A stretch of 64,000 bases of DNA. It comes from Phialocephala subalpina (taxonomy: Eukaryota; Ascomycota; Leotiomycetes; Helotiales; Mollisiaceae). Under the pieces are notes generated by a model. The model was not told the DNA's origin. It saw only the letters and a program-made list of their open reading frames with translations, and searched no databases. Numbering within the stretch: the stretch's first letter is position 1; each line of letters begins with the position of its first letter. A program made the position numbers and the translations under genes. Positions 34,063-44,395 of the stretch are shown one piece after another. The stretch lies in the NCBI GenBank assembly GCA_900073065.1, contig FJOG01000006.1, positions 1,936,113 through 2,000,112 on the forward strand, in the 5' to 3' direction.

Positions 34063-34511
34063 ATGTCAGCCTCCGAGCTCGAATCCTGGCTAAAATCAGA
34101 TGCTTTTGCGTCTTCAGGATGGAGCAAAGACGATAGGAGCGGGGAGACTATTGGCCATAATAGGTACGTTTAGGTGAGAGGAATTGGGAGATGGGTAGGG
34201 AAGAGTGTGCTGGTGAGGAAATGAAAACAGCGGGCGAAGGATAATCGAAATCTTGAAGAAGAATCCAGAGGGGTATGACCAAGGTAAAGCAAGCCCCCTT
34301 CTCTGTCCCTTCCTTCTTCTCTCCCCCCTCATCATCCTCATGCCCTCAACTTCAATTCGGGAATTGGCATCGGAGAGTGGAAGGAGTCGGATAATCATGT
34401 ATTGATGAGATTAATACAGATGACATCGATCACATGAGAAGAGTTGTTTCGTATTGTAAGAGGCACTTGGCTCAAGAGGAGACAGCGAAGAACACGGATA
34501 GTAAGAGTTAA
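34063..34511 (+). CDS. DUF3140-like small protein, C-terminus cut by frameshift
   Basis: Exons 34063-34163, 34231-34283 and 34420-34511 encode MSASELESWLKSDAFASSGW, then GHNSGRRIIEILKKNPEGYD and DDIDHMRRVVSYCKRHLAQE, ending at TAA after TDSKS (81 residues). This is the small DUF3140 family found in bacteria and fungi, often annotated as DNA-binding. Directly after the stop, another frame reads KGLKNWGHDAQKA with its own stop at 34550-34552, which is the usual family C-terminus. One missing base in AGTTAAAGGG (about 34506-34514) explains the break. It may be a true mutation or an assembly error. The last exon converges with the UNG gene. Confidence 0.82.
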
Positions 34512-34552
34512 AGGGTTTGAAGAATTGGGGGCATGATGCTCAGAAAGCTTAA

Positions 34553-34891
34553 GGGATGGAGGTTCGTTGCTTTCTTCATTAAGAATCTTGGTCTGATTGA
34601 AGATGAGAATGAAGATAAGATGAAGAGCGAATGGAATGGAGAAGTATTTGTGATGTTGAATTCTCAATGTATTGTTTGTGTGATTTGTGATGAGACGCCT
34701 AGACACCATACAAGAAAATGACAAATGAGCGTGAAGTCGAGACTGCTCTCCTCCTTTATTAGCAGACTTCGTTGTATCCTGACAAATGAACACCATCCAT
34801 AACCCAACAACGCCACACACCTTCTACCTTCAAGACTAGACACCTCATCCTCCTCCCAAACACCAAAGCACCCTCTCTGAATACACCTGTC
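34553..34891. other. Convergent 3' region
   Basis: 3' UTRs of the DUF3140-like (+) and UNG (-) genes; no coding signal. Confidence 0.5.
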
Positions 34892-36004
34892 TCACTTCTT
34901 ACTCTCCAGAGCTCCTCCCAAATTCCAATCAATCTCCCCACCCTCCCCATACCTCCCCACCAACCACTCATTAGTCTTCTTAAAATGCCCACACTCAAAC
35001 CACCCCCTACTCGCACTCAACGGACTCGGATGCACACTATTCAAAACCAAATGCCTCTTCTTATCCACCTTACTCACCCTCTTCCCAGCCGGTGTTCCCC
35101 AAGCCAAGAAAACCACTCCCTTCATTCTCTTCTGCGCTACGATATCTATCACCTTCTGTGTAAACTTTTCCCACCCTCGATTAGCGTGGGAATTCGCCTC
35201 GTGAGCTCGGACAGTCAAGCAGGTATTTAGGAGAAGGACACCGCGATCAGCCCAAGGGGTCAGGAGACCGGAGTTGTTGGGTGGTGGAGCGAAGGTCGGG
35301 TAGTCTTTTTTGATGGCTATGTAGATGTTTTTCAATGAAGGGGGTGCGACGGTTGGTGGGCGGACTGAGAAGCAGAGGCCGTGGGCTTGGTTGTGGTTGT
35401 GGTATGGGTCTTGGCCGATGATGACTGCTTTCACTGTGTTGAGGGGTGTGTGTCGAGACCTGAAGCAGCCATTGTCAGCTCAATTGTTTGGAAGAAAGAA
35501 CAGGGAAGAGAGAGGAAGAGGAGAGGAGGGGACGAACCAAGAATACACATCCTCCGCTGGCGGAAACACCTTCTTCCCAGTATCATGCTCTTTCTTGAGG
35601 AACCTCTTCAGCTCCAAGAACTCTCGACTCGTAATCTCGGTCTTCAATTCCTTCAGCCAACTCTCATGCAAGGTATTGATCTCCAGACCCAACAAGTTCT
35701 TTTGTTCCTCGGTCAAGGTCTTCACCCACGCCTCTTTCCAAACTGCAGGAGCCGATTCGACCTTCTCTGTGGTCTGGGTTTCGGTTTTGGTCGTGGCTTT
35801 GCCTTCTTTTGTGATCGTGGTCTCCTTCGTAGTCGTGGATTCGACCTTGGCTTCCCCATCTGCCTTCAAAGCCGCGGCAGTAGAGGATCTCGTGGTACTC
35901 GAGGCTGTCTTTGGCGGACCAAAGAATGAGGTAATTGATCCATCAGCCTTGGGTTTCTTAGCATCGCCCGTAAGAGCATTAGCAGCTTTGCGTTTGAGAG
36001 ACAT
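34892..36004 (-). CDS. UNG1: Uracil-DNA glycosylase (UDG family 1)
   Basis: Exon 1 is 36004-35538 and exon 2 is 35459-34892, with a 78-nt intron (GTTCGT donor, TTCAG acceptor) that splits the Trp of VYSW/SRHTPLNTVK, for 344 residues. The enzyme removes uracil from DNA and starts base-excision repair. Signature blocks: AVIIGQDPYHNHNQAHGLCF (water-activating Asp and uracil-pocket His/Tyr), LLNTCLTVRAHEANSHA, VVFLAWGTPAGKR and the minor-groove loop HPSPLSASRG. The N-terminus has SLKRKAANALTGDAKKPK, a nuclear-localisation signal, and SITSFFGPPK, a PCNA-interaction-type motif as in human UNG2. An in-frame ATG at 36229 would add 75 residues (see findings). No lesions. Confidence 0.95.
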
Positions 36005-36479
36005 GATGAAGATTGATCGACGAAGAAGGAGTATGAGAGACAGGTTGAAGGTCTTTTTGTAGGTCGTGGAGAGAGGGAGTTGAAGTTGGAGGTTGGTGTT
36101 AGAGAAGGGAGCGGGAAGGGGGAAATGATACGGCAAGTTTCGTTCAGCTTTCGCGTGGGAACGCCTCAACGCGTTCGCGTAAATCAATTTACAAGGGGCA
36201 CGCGAGGTCAGAGGTCCGAGCGGATTCAAGCGATCGTTACCGAGTAGGAAAATGTCTCACAAGGCGGATGCCTACTTTACTTTTGATATTGCTTGAAAAG
36301 CATTGGACAAACAAAGAGGTATATTTTCGTCGTCGTCTATCATCTCCCTATCTTACATGACCTTGCACAAAACGCCCAACTCGCTATGCAAATCCGCTGC
36401 CAACCAAATGTTGGTGGTACATGGAGTCAGAACTCCTTTTCGACGCCGGAAACCAAATCCAGAGGGGAGATTTTATACA
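36005..36479. other. Upstream region of UNG1; overlaps its possible N-terminal extension
   Basis: The 36005-36229 part is open in frame with UNG1. The rest is the 3' UTR of the carrier gene. Confidence 0.4.
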
Positions 36480-37896
36480 TCAGATATCGTTCCGCTTTCG
36501 CTCCGCTCGCTCATTAGTGCTTCGAAATGCTCTCTTCCCAACTTCGTACGAACTGATCATTATCGCACACGCAGGTGCGACCTTCAATGTCCTTGGTATC
36601 CATCCCCTAAATAGTCCAGAAACTCCCTCCGTCCTGAAAATGTGCCACAGGAATCTCGGCATCGATCTTTCTTCGGGTGCGAGGACCTTCTCGGCTCCCG
36701 CAGTCGTAGCGCAATCAGTGAACACCTGCCGCCTAGTCTTTCCAACATCGAAAGGAGTTGTGACGATTGATGCCACAGCCCCGGAAGATGCTCCAGCTAC
36801 GAAGCTATCGGTAAAAATCGCAGCGTGGTTCTCTCGACTTTGAGACCTAGTTCGTGCTCGTGCTCGAGATCTTGAATCTTCACCTGCCAGACCACGACCT
36901 CGGCCTCGCTCCCGTGCTTCTGTCAAAAGTCCTCGAACGCTCTCGTATCCCCACCAGTATAGCCCAGAGAACGGCACGTCTCGCCATAGCGTCAGGGTCA
37001 GTCCACGCCAGAGAGAGGTGTATCCGTTTGCTGCGACCATATCCGTTACTGATTTGATCGTTTCGGCAAAATGTGCTCCTCCTGTAGACCGACTGGCTTG
37101 CATCCTCGTTCTGAACATCTCGATCGGACTAACAACTCCTGCAGCCAATATTCTGGCAATGGCTCCTGCCGCGAGAGGTGCGTAATTGTCCGAGAAGAAA
37201 CTATTGATCGGGCTTTTCTTGTTGAATCGTAACCAGTCGTATCCAGTGAAGTAGATGATATTTCCAGGTACCGTCATAACGAGGGTGGGTGATAGTCCTC
37301 GCCATAAAGTCGTGAAGCCTTCGTTCCGTGCGATCTTCCTCAGTCCATCGAATGTCGAATTGAATGTCCGTCTTTGCGTTTCTTCCACGGCACACTCTGT
37401 CCCTCCTATCGAATGGCTGGGAGCAGCCATACAATATTCCGCATTGTTCGTCGCGAAGAATACCTCTCTGCAGCATGCCGTCACTCCGAGGTTGGGTGGA
37501 AGGGTACTGAGGTTTGCTAGGGATTTTCCGGACACTCGAAGTGCATTTAATGGCGATGGTGTAGGCTGTGATTGTAACCGGACTCGAACGACATCAAGAG
37601 GTGTCACTTTGCAAGTTAGCAACATGTCAAAAGTCCCAGATGTAGTTGAGACACTTACCCAAGAGTGAAGTCAACAAGCTCCCCGACATCGCCGAGATCA
37701 TTTTCTGACCTGCGGTGATGCCCACCTCCACATCATCATTATCTCCCGACATAGCTATCGTCCCAGCTTGTCCCGGAATTGGATTGTCTCCGTGTATTCT
37801 GTCATGCCCCTGGCCTCCAAAGCTCCCTTCTCTCGCAAAAGTGGTGGCGAAATGGTCCTCGTCCGTTCGACCGTCACGATCCCAATGCCCTGACAT
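36480..37896 (-). CDS. MTM1: Mitochondrial carrier, Mtm1/SLC25A39-40 type
   Basis: Exon 1 is 37896-37659 and exon 2 is 37606-36480, with a 52-nt intron (GTAAGT ... GCAAAG) falling inside the first carrier signature, for 454 residues. The three mitochondrial-carrier signatures are PLDVVRVRLQ, PIEMFRTRMQ and PFDVGKTRRQ, each closing a repeat with FTTLWRGLSPTL, YTSLWRGLTLTL or VSGLFRGWIPRT. The extended loop after the first signature, containing CCREVF and a CMAAPSH Cys pair, is characteristic of the Mtm1/SLC25A39/40 branch, which imports glutathione into mitochondria and supports Mn-SOD and iron-sulphur metabolism. The Arg/Ser-rich insertion (RERGRGRGLAGEDSRSRAR) lies on a matrix or intermembrane loop. 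The start is the first in-frame ATG (MSGHWDRDG). It is divergent from the F-box gene. Confidence 0.93.
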
Positions 37897-38277
37897 CGAC
37901 GGCGATCTCCTGTTGATATGGTGCTCGTCGGTCGTGATTGTTGGGAGTTCGAGGCAGCTGGAAGGCACGAGGCTTGTTGTGGTTGTAAGGAGATGCTCAT
38001 CAAAGAGTCAATGATGTAGCTCGAAATTGTCGAGATCGGAGCCGACTTTTGGCAGAAAAATCTCCAAAGGGCTTAGTGTCAATTGCGGGCCCTCGGCTTG
38101 AACAAAGCCCCTGCGGCCTTCCCCGATAAGACTCACGACCGGTTGCTTATCAAATCTACTTAATTCGGATTTAACATTCACGACCGGAAATTCGCTCTTT
38201 CAACAATCAACAATCATACCTAAGATTAAATCCGTCCTTTATCCTAGACTATCTCCTGCTAGATTGTACTACCTACT
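37897..38277. promoter_or_regulatory. Divergent promoter of MTM1 (-) and HRT3 (+)
   Basis: 381 bp separate the two start codons, so both promoters must lie here or reach into the neighbouring leader. No named element was recognised. Confidence 0.5.
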
Positions 38278-39821
38278 ATGGAAGATTCGAATCCAGAATT
38301 AGAGCAGTTCCGCCAGCAATGGCGCGCAGAAGTTTCCGCGAGAAACCAGAACGATGCAAACAGAGGGGCGAAATCAAAGGCACCTCGCAGACCCCCACCA
38401 ATTGCCAGCCTTTCTTCAAACAAAATCGCCCCTCCTTTGAAGGGAATTGATGAAGAATACATACCTCAAGTCTTCTCGGGTTATGATGGATCTGCGGAGA
38501 AGGAGGAGCATGGCAAAAGCTCTACAGCCGCTGTCAAAGAGCCACAATCTGCTTTGGACTACTATGAGAAAGCGGTAGAGAGAGAAAGCCAAGGCGTTCT
38601 TGGAGACAGCTTGAACCTCTACCGCAAGGCCTTTCGCGTAGGAAAGTCCGCCTGCTCCTGGAACACTCAGCTAACAGTTTCTAGATGGATCACCAAGTTG
38701 ATAAAAAGTACAAGAACAAGCATTTCCCACCTTCCTCTTTTGCTTCGAAACCCACCAATCCAAATCCATCGAATGCTCCTGTCACAGTACCGAATACCGC
38801 CCACCACTCCCTAGACGGGCCCCCACAACCTATCAAAGACCTTATTGCGAGCTTTGCAAGTCTCGTTATTGAGCCAGCTCCACCTGCAATAGAGGGCACT
38901 CCGGCTCCTCCTTGTCCTCTTGCGAATCTGCCAGAAGAGATCTTGGTTCATATCCTTAAGGAAGTGGCTATTCTTGATATTGCTTCCTTCGTCGGGCTAG
39001 CTCAGGTCTGTAAGAGATTGGCATATCTGGTGGCAACGGAAGATCAAATTTGGAAGAGAGTTTGTCTTGGATCCGAAGTGGGCTTTGGAGCTATGCACTA
39101 TCAGTGGCAGCGAGAAGTCCTCGGTGGGCCACTGAAGGAAGAGGATGAGATTCCAGACTTTGAAGACGACGAGGAAGATGCTCCCGAACCTCTCAGCAAC
39201 GAAGCTATCACGGATTCACTCTTCGTCAGTGCTTACTCGTCCTCTTGGCACAAGATGTTCCGTCTTCGACCAAGACTTCGCTTCAACGGATGTTATATCA
39301 GTACTGTCAACTATACCAGACCGGGGCAAGCTTCTGCATCCCAAGTTACATGGCATAGTCCCGTCCATATCGTAACTTACTATCGCTACTTACGCTTTTT
39401 CCGAGATGGGACGGTCATCAGTCTGTTGACAACTGACGAACCTGCAGACGTGGTCCATCATTTGACAAAAGAACTCCAAGACCTGCACCGTGGCAGAGCT
39501 GCACCACATCTGCCTTCCATTGTAATGCAAACCGCGTTGCGAGGACGTTGGCGACTTTCAAATCCCGACGGTAATCCAGACGCAGATCTCAAGGATGCTG
39601 AAGGTGATCTGTTTGTTGAAACGGAAGGAGCAAGCGCAAAGTACATGTATCGGATGAAACTTTCTCTTCGCAGTGCCGGCAAGGGTGCAAAGAACAATAA
39701 GTTGGTCTGGCAAGGTTTCTGGAACTATAACTTGTTAACAGACGATACTGGGGAGTTCACCTTGAGAAACAACAAGGCATTCTTTTGGAGCCGAGTCAAG
39801 AGCTATGGTAATGGCGCATGA
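38278..39821 (+). CDS. HRT3: F-box protein, Hrt3/Fbxo9/Pof7 family (SCF substrate adaptor)
   Basis: Exons are 38278-38637 and 38685-39821, with a 47-nt intron (GTAGGA ... CTAG). The junction reads LYRKAFRMDHQVDKKYKNKH, giving 498 residues. Residues about 85-130 form the TPR/MIT-like ALDYYEKAVERE ... GDSLNLYRKAFR helix pair typical of the family. The F-box is at about 215-260 (CPLANLPEEILVHILKEVAI ... LAQVCKRLAYLVATEDQIWK). The Fbxo9-specific C-terminal beta domain holds RPRLRFNGCYISTVNYTRPG, YYRYLRFFRDGTVISLLTT and LRGRWRLS. Such proteins link substrates to the SCF ubiquitin ligase. The gene is complete, without lesions. Confidence 0.95.
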
Positions 39822-40821
39822 AGTACAAAACAGCCAACGAATCTGATGCTTGAATGAGATACCATGTCCAGCAAATCGGACGCAAAAGTACGAATTATGC
39901 TTCGCCAAGCTTTCCTTATTTTTGAGGGTTGTACGCTTATGACATGCATAATCCGAACGGGGATTAGCCTTGTATCGATCAGGGGCTCGCTTAGAGGATC
40001 TCCGACGACACTCGCAACTCCTGAGAACATTTCCAGCTTTCAACATACGATGTTCTCCTCAAGGAGGGAAGTCAAGTGGCTGGGCTCTGTTTGAATTGTG
40101 CTCTTTCGGAGTTTATATGGAGAGCCAAGTGGCTCCAGGTGAAGAAGTTCCTTCCGAGTTCATAAATACGCCACTTGCTTTCTTGGCAAGGGTGCGTTGT
40201 CTGAGGTTTGACTTCATGAAACATCACTATCCGCAAAGGACTCGAATCACGATTCTAGGGTCCTCACGCCATCCGATGCTGCGATGCGCTGCGCCCGGCA
40301 CAAGGGGCCGAGATCTCTAGTTTGGTTTCAGACAACTGGTAGCTGAGAGACGTGAGCGCCGCGTCAGAAGTGTCTACTTTTATAAAACATCACACCCCAC
40401 ACCTGCACCCTGCTCAGTATATGGTCGTTGATCATTTTCACAGCTTGACTGGCGCGGGATTTTCATCTCTTCTAGACCGGATCATCCTCATCTTCATCTG
40501 GGAATAACCTCTTTGCCAAGTCTGCTTTCTGTCTTTTCTGTCATCGTCAAGATCTGGAAACACTGTTTTTCGTGGCTGTGGCTAGAACCGAGGTACGCGA
40601 TTCAGGTTCTTGAGGAATCATCGTCAGCTTCAACAACGTCCACCTAACCTTCCACCTATCCATACCATGCTGCGAAGAAATCAAACATCTTGTCGTCAGC
40701 TCGTCACTGTATAAGTGAACTCGCCACTCCTTCGAGTTGCTGTGGCCCAGGTTTGGCCATCACCTCATATCTATCGATAGAATTTATTTATACGCCACTC
40801 TACCGAAGCAAAACGATTCTA
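39822..40821. other. Long upstream region of the secreted-protein gene
   Basis: No gene supported. A TATAAAAC box lies at 40379-40386 and CT-rich DNA follows to the ATG at 40822. A 116-codon ORF at 39970-40320 lacks support. Confidence 0.5.
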
Positions 40822-41364
40822 ATGTTACTCCTATTTCACGCCGTTTTCCTTGCAGCAACATTCGTGTCTGCATGCTCGCCACCAAACATCAAGGTGACTG
40901 TCGACAGTGGCACGCCTTTCCAAGTACCAATATTCAAAGACTGTAACTTCGGTTCTCCCGCCCCTACAACACCAGGCAGTACGTCTCCTCCCTCTCCCTT
41001 TCCCACCCTCTACGCTTCAGCTTTCCCTCCCCCTCCCCTCCCTTCCCATCTCACTATATCCATTCTTCCCGTCTCCCATCTAACTTTCACAGAAAATATC
41101 CCAGGCAACGCGACCACAGCTCTAGCCGACTACACCCAATTCGTCGATTCCACAGGCACACTCCTCGACAAAGACTCGACCGGCGAACTGTTAGAATTCT
41201 TCGGTCAAGCAGTGAGCTTGAACGTGTTGTTGAGTCAAACGCTATGTACGGTTACGAGTACAGCGAATGATATTGTGGTTATTCAGGAGGATAATGAGGA
41301 GTTGGATGGTACAGGGGATAGTGTGGCGGTTGGAAGTTATAGGTGTATTATTGATTTGAGCTAG
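40822..41364 (+). CDS. Small secreted cysteine-containing protein
   Basis: Exons are 40822-40978 and 41093-41364, joined as TTPGKNIPGN by a 114-nt intron (GTACGT donor, TTTCACAG acceptor, CTAAC branch), for 142 residues. The N-terminus [17 protein letters not shown] is a classic signal peptide cleaved before CSPPNIKV. The mature chain has four Cys (CSPP, DCNF, LCTV, RCII), enough for two disulphides, plus one sequon (NATT). The intron is a multiple of three and stays open, so the retained form would add a Pro-rich insert. The family is unknown. Size, secretion signal and Cys content fit a candidate effector or wall-associated protein (inference). Confidence 0.75.
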
Positions 41365-42611
41365 TGGGGGGGATGGGGAAGAAGGAGGAGGGAATGGGAG
41401 GGGTGGATTGTACGTTACGCAGAATAGAAAAGCTGGATTGTATATTGACAAAGGGGGTCGCCTGTATGGATACGATGGAAACGATAGAAACGATGGGGTA
41501 GATGCTTATACCGGATGGGATGGGAGTTCTGTGGGCATTCGGCGCTGAATCCAAAACAAGAACATGAATAGGTTTGGCCGCTAGCCCGAGGTGGCAGGCG
41601 CCATCTCTCATTTTCTCAAGCGCTCACTTCAGTTGGTTTACATTACATCTCGCGCAGTTTTGAGCAAGGCTCACCTTACTTGTTATGCTCTTTTGCGATT
41701 GCTTTGCGTTACATTTTGGATGTTTGTCACATTCACAATTTTTAGAATTGGCTTTTATTAACATTAAGGCGTGCATTCTATCCCCTAAACGTGACTAGCA
41801 GGCTCGGCTAGTCAATTTACAGAGACGCTAAATAGGAGGATTATTGTTGCCCTCTCATTCGTTCTCGCCCTTCATGCACGTAAATGTCCCTGTCGATCCG
41901 TCGCCTTTTCTCTCTTCAACTCTTCTCTCCAAGCAGCAATATCTCTCTCATACTCCTGCTCCCAGATTCTCATACTCTCAGCACGTTCCTCATCTTTCTT
42001 CGTTGAGTACCCGACCATGTACGTGTCGTACCACTACCAGGATCGACACTGGTCCTACCTGATTTACTGTAGCATCTGATAAGGTTCTTTTAGAAGAGAT
42101 CATTAGACGCACGAAGAGATTGCATTCTTTTTTGGCCCTGCAGAGTCGACTTGAGGTGGTGTTGGTTGGGCTACAATTAAATGCCTTATTTATTTCCTCT
42201 AGTTCTGTGCGCGAGGCTGGAGTATTCTCGTGCGTGGGCAGCTGCATTGAGTAGTGGAGTGCAAAAGTGCAAGTTTGAGATCAGGTCCACATCAAGTGAC
42301 TCAAGTCTGGTTGAATTCGGATTATTCTCAACGCGAAATTTGTAAATTTGGCCAAAGGCATTTGTGCGACTGTGCTCCTTTTGTTGGTGCTTCTCAGACA
42401 ATATCACATCACACTATGGCACAGGATGGTGGAAAGCTTTCTGCGGTCCATTGTATGTTCTCAGGTCCAACATTCAGCAACGTCATTCAGTTTAGTCTAT
42501 AACTTGAAGACTTTCGGACATTCTCCTCATAGAATGTCAAAATTTACCCCAGTAAGGCATAGGCATTTGAGACCATCATCAAGCAAGGAATAGAACGAAT
42601 TTCCTGGGACC
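41365..42611. other. Spacer, no gene seen
   Basis: Includes a short GATGGAAACGATAGAAACGA repeat near 41470. The other ORFs are short and unsupported. Confidence 0.5.
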
Positions 42612-44016
42612 TCATAGCATCGAGTTGATCAAGTCCGAGTAATCCCAGCTCATTCCTGTCACCTCACTCTCGGTGAATGTTTCCCCGTATTTGTTTGAGC
42701 TCCTTGCGTCCATACTGCTTTCGACTTTTCCGGCACTGCCTTCGTCTTGCATTATGATGTCCTCGTCTCTGTCTAAACTGCGTTCCTCGTCAATTGAACC
42801 ATCATTCTCATCTTCTGACCAACTCCCTTCCTCACCCTCGATCCAGCCCAAGCTTCGAGGGGCCGCTGTGACAATCTCAAGCAACATGTTGTCGAGGTGC
42901 CAAATTTCCTCTACCTCGTCTAAGGAGGCGTATTGCCCCAGTGGACGTGGAATGCTGATCAACGCGGATTTCAGAAGAAGTATTTGTTCGGAGCAAAACT
43001 CTCTCAGCAGGCCATGACCTGGGAGCACGATCGCCTGATAAGCAGAATGAATCGCTGAAAGGAGTTCCGACCAGCGGTTCTGAGTTTGAAGATGCCCACA
43101 GTGCTCAACGAGTACTAGGATTATGTGCTTGTGGTGGAGCGAGTGTTCTAAATCAAGTCGTACCACCTTTACAGGGATTTCGGGAGCTGTGATTCGGTGA
43201 CCTCCGAAATGGAGATAGAGGCGAGACCGTGTTAAGTTAATAATGAATGGGAGACGAGGGGCCAAGGACTGGAATGCTTTCAACACAGTGAGAACGCTAT
43301 CAAACGTGATGTCTACCAACAAGATCTGATCTCTTGTTTCTTGGCGATGATGCAGCCTCGAGAAAGCCGAGTTATGGCCTAGGATGTTTTCCGGGGGCTG
43401 ACTATTTGTCGTATCTGTATCCTCATCGAAGCCGTCAGGCTTCGGTGTAAAATAGGTGATCTGAGGCGGTGTATCTGCACATATTAACTGCTGACACAGG
43501 GGGGCGCAGTAGGGCGAATCGGAATACTCACTTGATACGTCTTGCAAGATCGCGTCACCAGGTGTTATTAACTTCCGCTTCTTAAACTGCTCAACTTTGC
43601 TCCTCTCGACCAGGATTCCATTGCGATAAAACGTAGTATCCTTCCCTTCGGCCTTTCTCTTCTCGGCTTTGGCGACGATGAAGCTCATATCGCTTAATGG
43701 GATGTTTTTCTCAAATCCCCACTCCTTGATCTTGACCTTCCACTTCCTCTTTCTGTAACTTGTTAGCCAGAACCTCCAAGCTTTCTTATCATTGGGTCAC
43801 AGACTTTGGCTTGAAATCACGCTCTTGCTCAAAAAATTGCATCGTCTCTTCGAGAGTCTTGTCCTGGTCGAGGTAGATAGCTCGGATTTCTGCTTTGTGG
43901 GCTTTTCATTTGAGATTGTTGCGTTCGAGGGCTGTCAATTTGCGAGGCTGCTGTGCCGCCGACGAGGCTGGTGGTGTCGTGTCGGACACGCCTGGGGAAA
44001 GATTGTTCAACGACAT
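42612..44016 (-). pseudogene. Clr5-domain protein gene with in-frame stop near its N-terminus
   Basis: From ATG 44016 the frame reads MSLNNLSPGVSDTT ... NNLK, then TGA at 43908-43906, then KAHKAEIRAIYLDQDKTLEE and MQFFEQERDFKPKS. After a short intron (about 43800-43753) it reads RKWKVKIKEWGFEKN. This is the Clr5 domain, a small fungal DNA-binding-like module (WExHKxxIxxLYxxxxxTLxxV ... WGxxKN), with its first conserved Trp as the TGA. The body to 42612 (FIVAKAEKRKAEGKDTTFYR ... GMSWDYSDLINSML) is open. A further intron at 43531-43475 is likely (GTGAGT...TGTGCAG). No GT donor lies near the stop to splice it out. Either a TGG-to-TGA nonsense mutation or a downstream start explains it. Clr5-type proteins are mostly uncharacterised; clr-5 itself belongs to cellulose-response screens in Neurospora. 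Confidence 0.7.
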
Positions 44017-44393
44017 AATAAATCGCAGACAGAAAGGATGAGAGTGAAGATAAGTTGAAGACAGCTAAGGATGATAGGAAAGGACAGTGCAATATATGTG
44101 AAGGAAGATGAGGTGCGAGGCTGCGAGATGCGATGAGGGGGACATGATAGGACCCTAAGCGGACCACTCATACAAAGGTGCAAATTTCTAAAGCCTCACG
44201 AATGGTGCGCCATAAGAAGTCAGAAACCACCAACTCAGGGATTGGATAGGAAAAAGGTGCAAAAACCGGTATCCTGGTTCTGCTCAGTGAAGTCATGTTA
44301 AAGTGGTGCACATGCTCCCGCCCTAGCGACCTCTTGAGCCAGGTCTTGTCCTGAAACAGACGACTCGAAATATTTGCACTTTGCGCAAAGGCA
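44017..44393. other. Upstream region of the Clr5 gene
   Basis: Promoter region; no other gene supported. Confidence 0.45.
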
Positions 44394-44395
44394 TA

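Noticed and set aside
35325..36062. 245-codon and 182-codon plus ORFs over the UNG gene
   Set aside because: Opposite-strand shadows of UNG exon 1 and intron.
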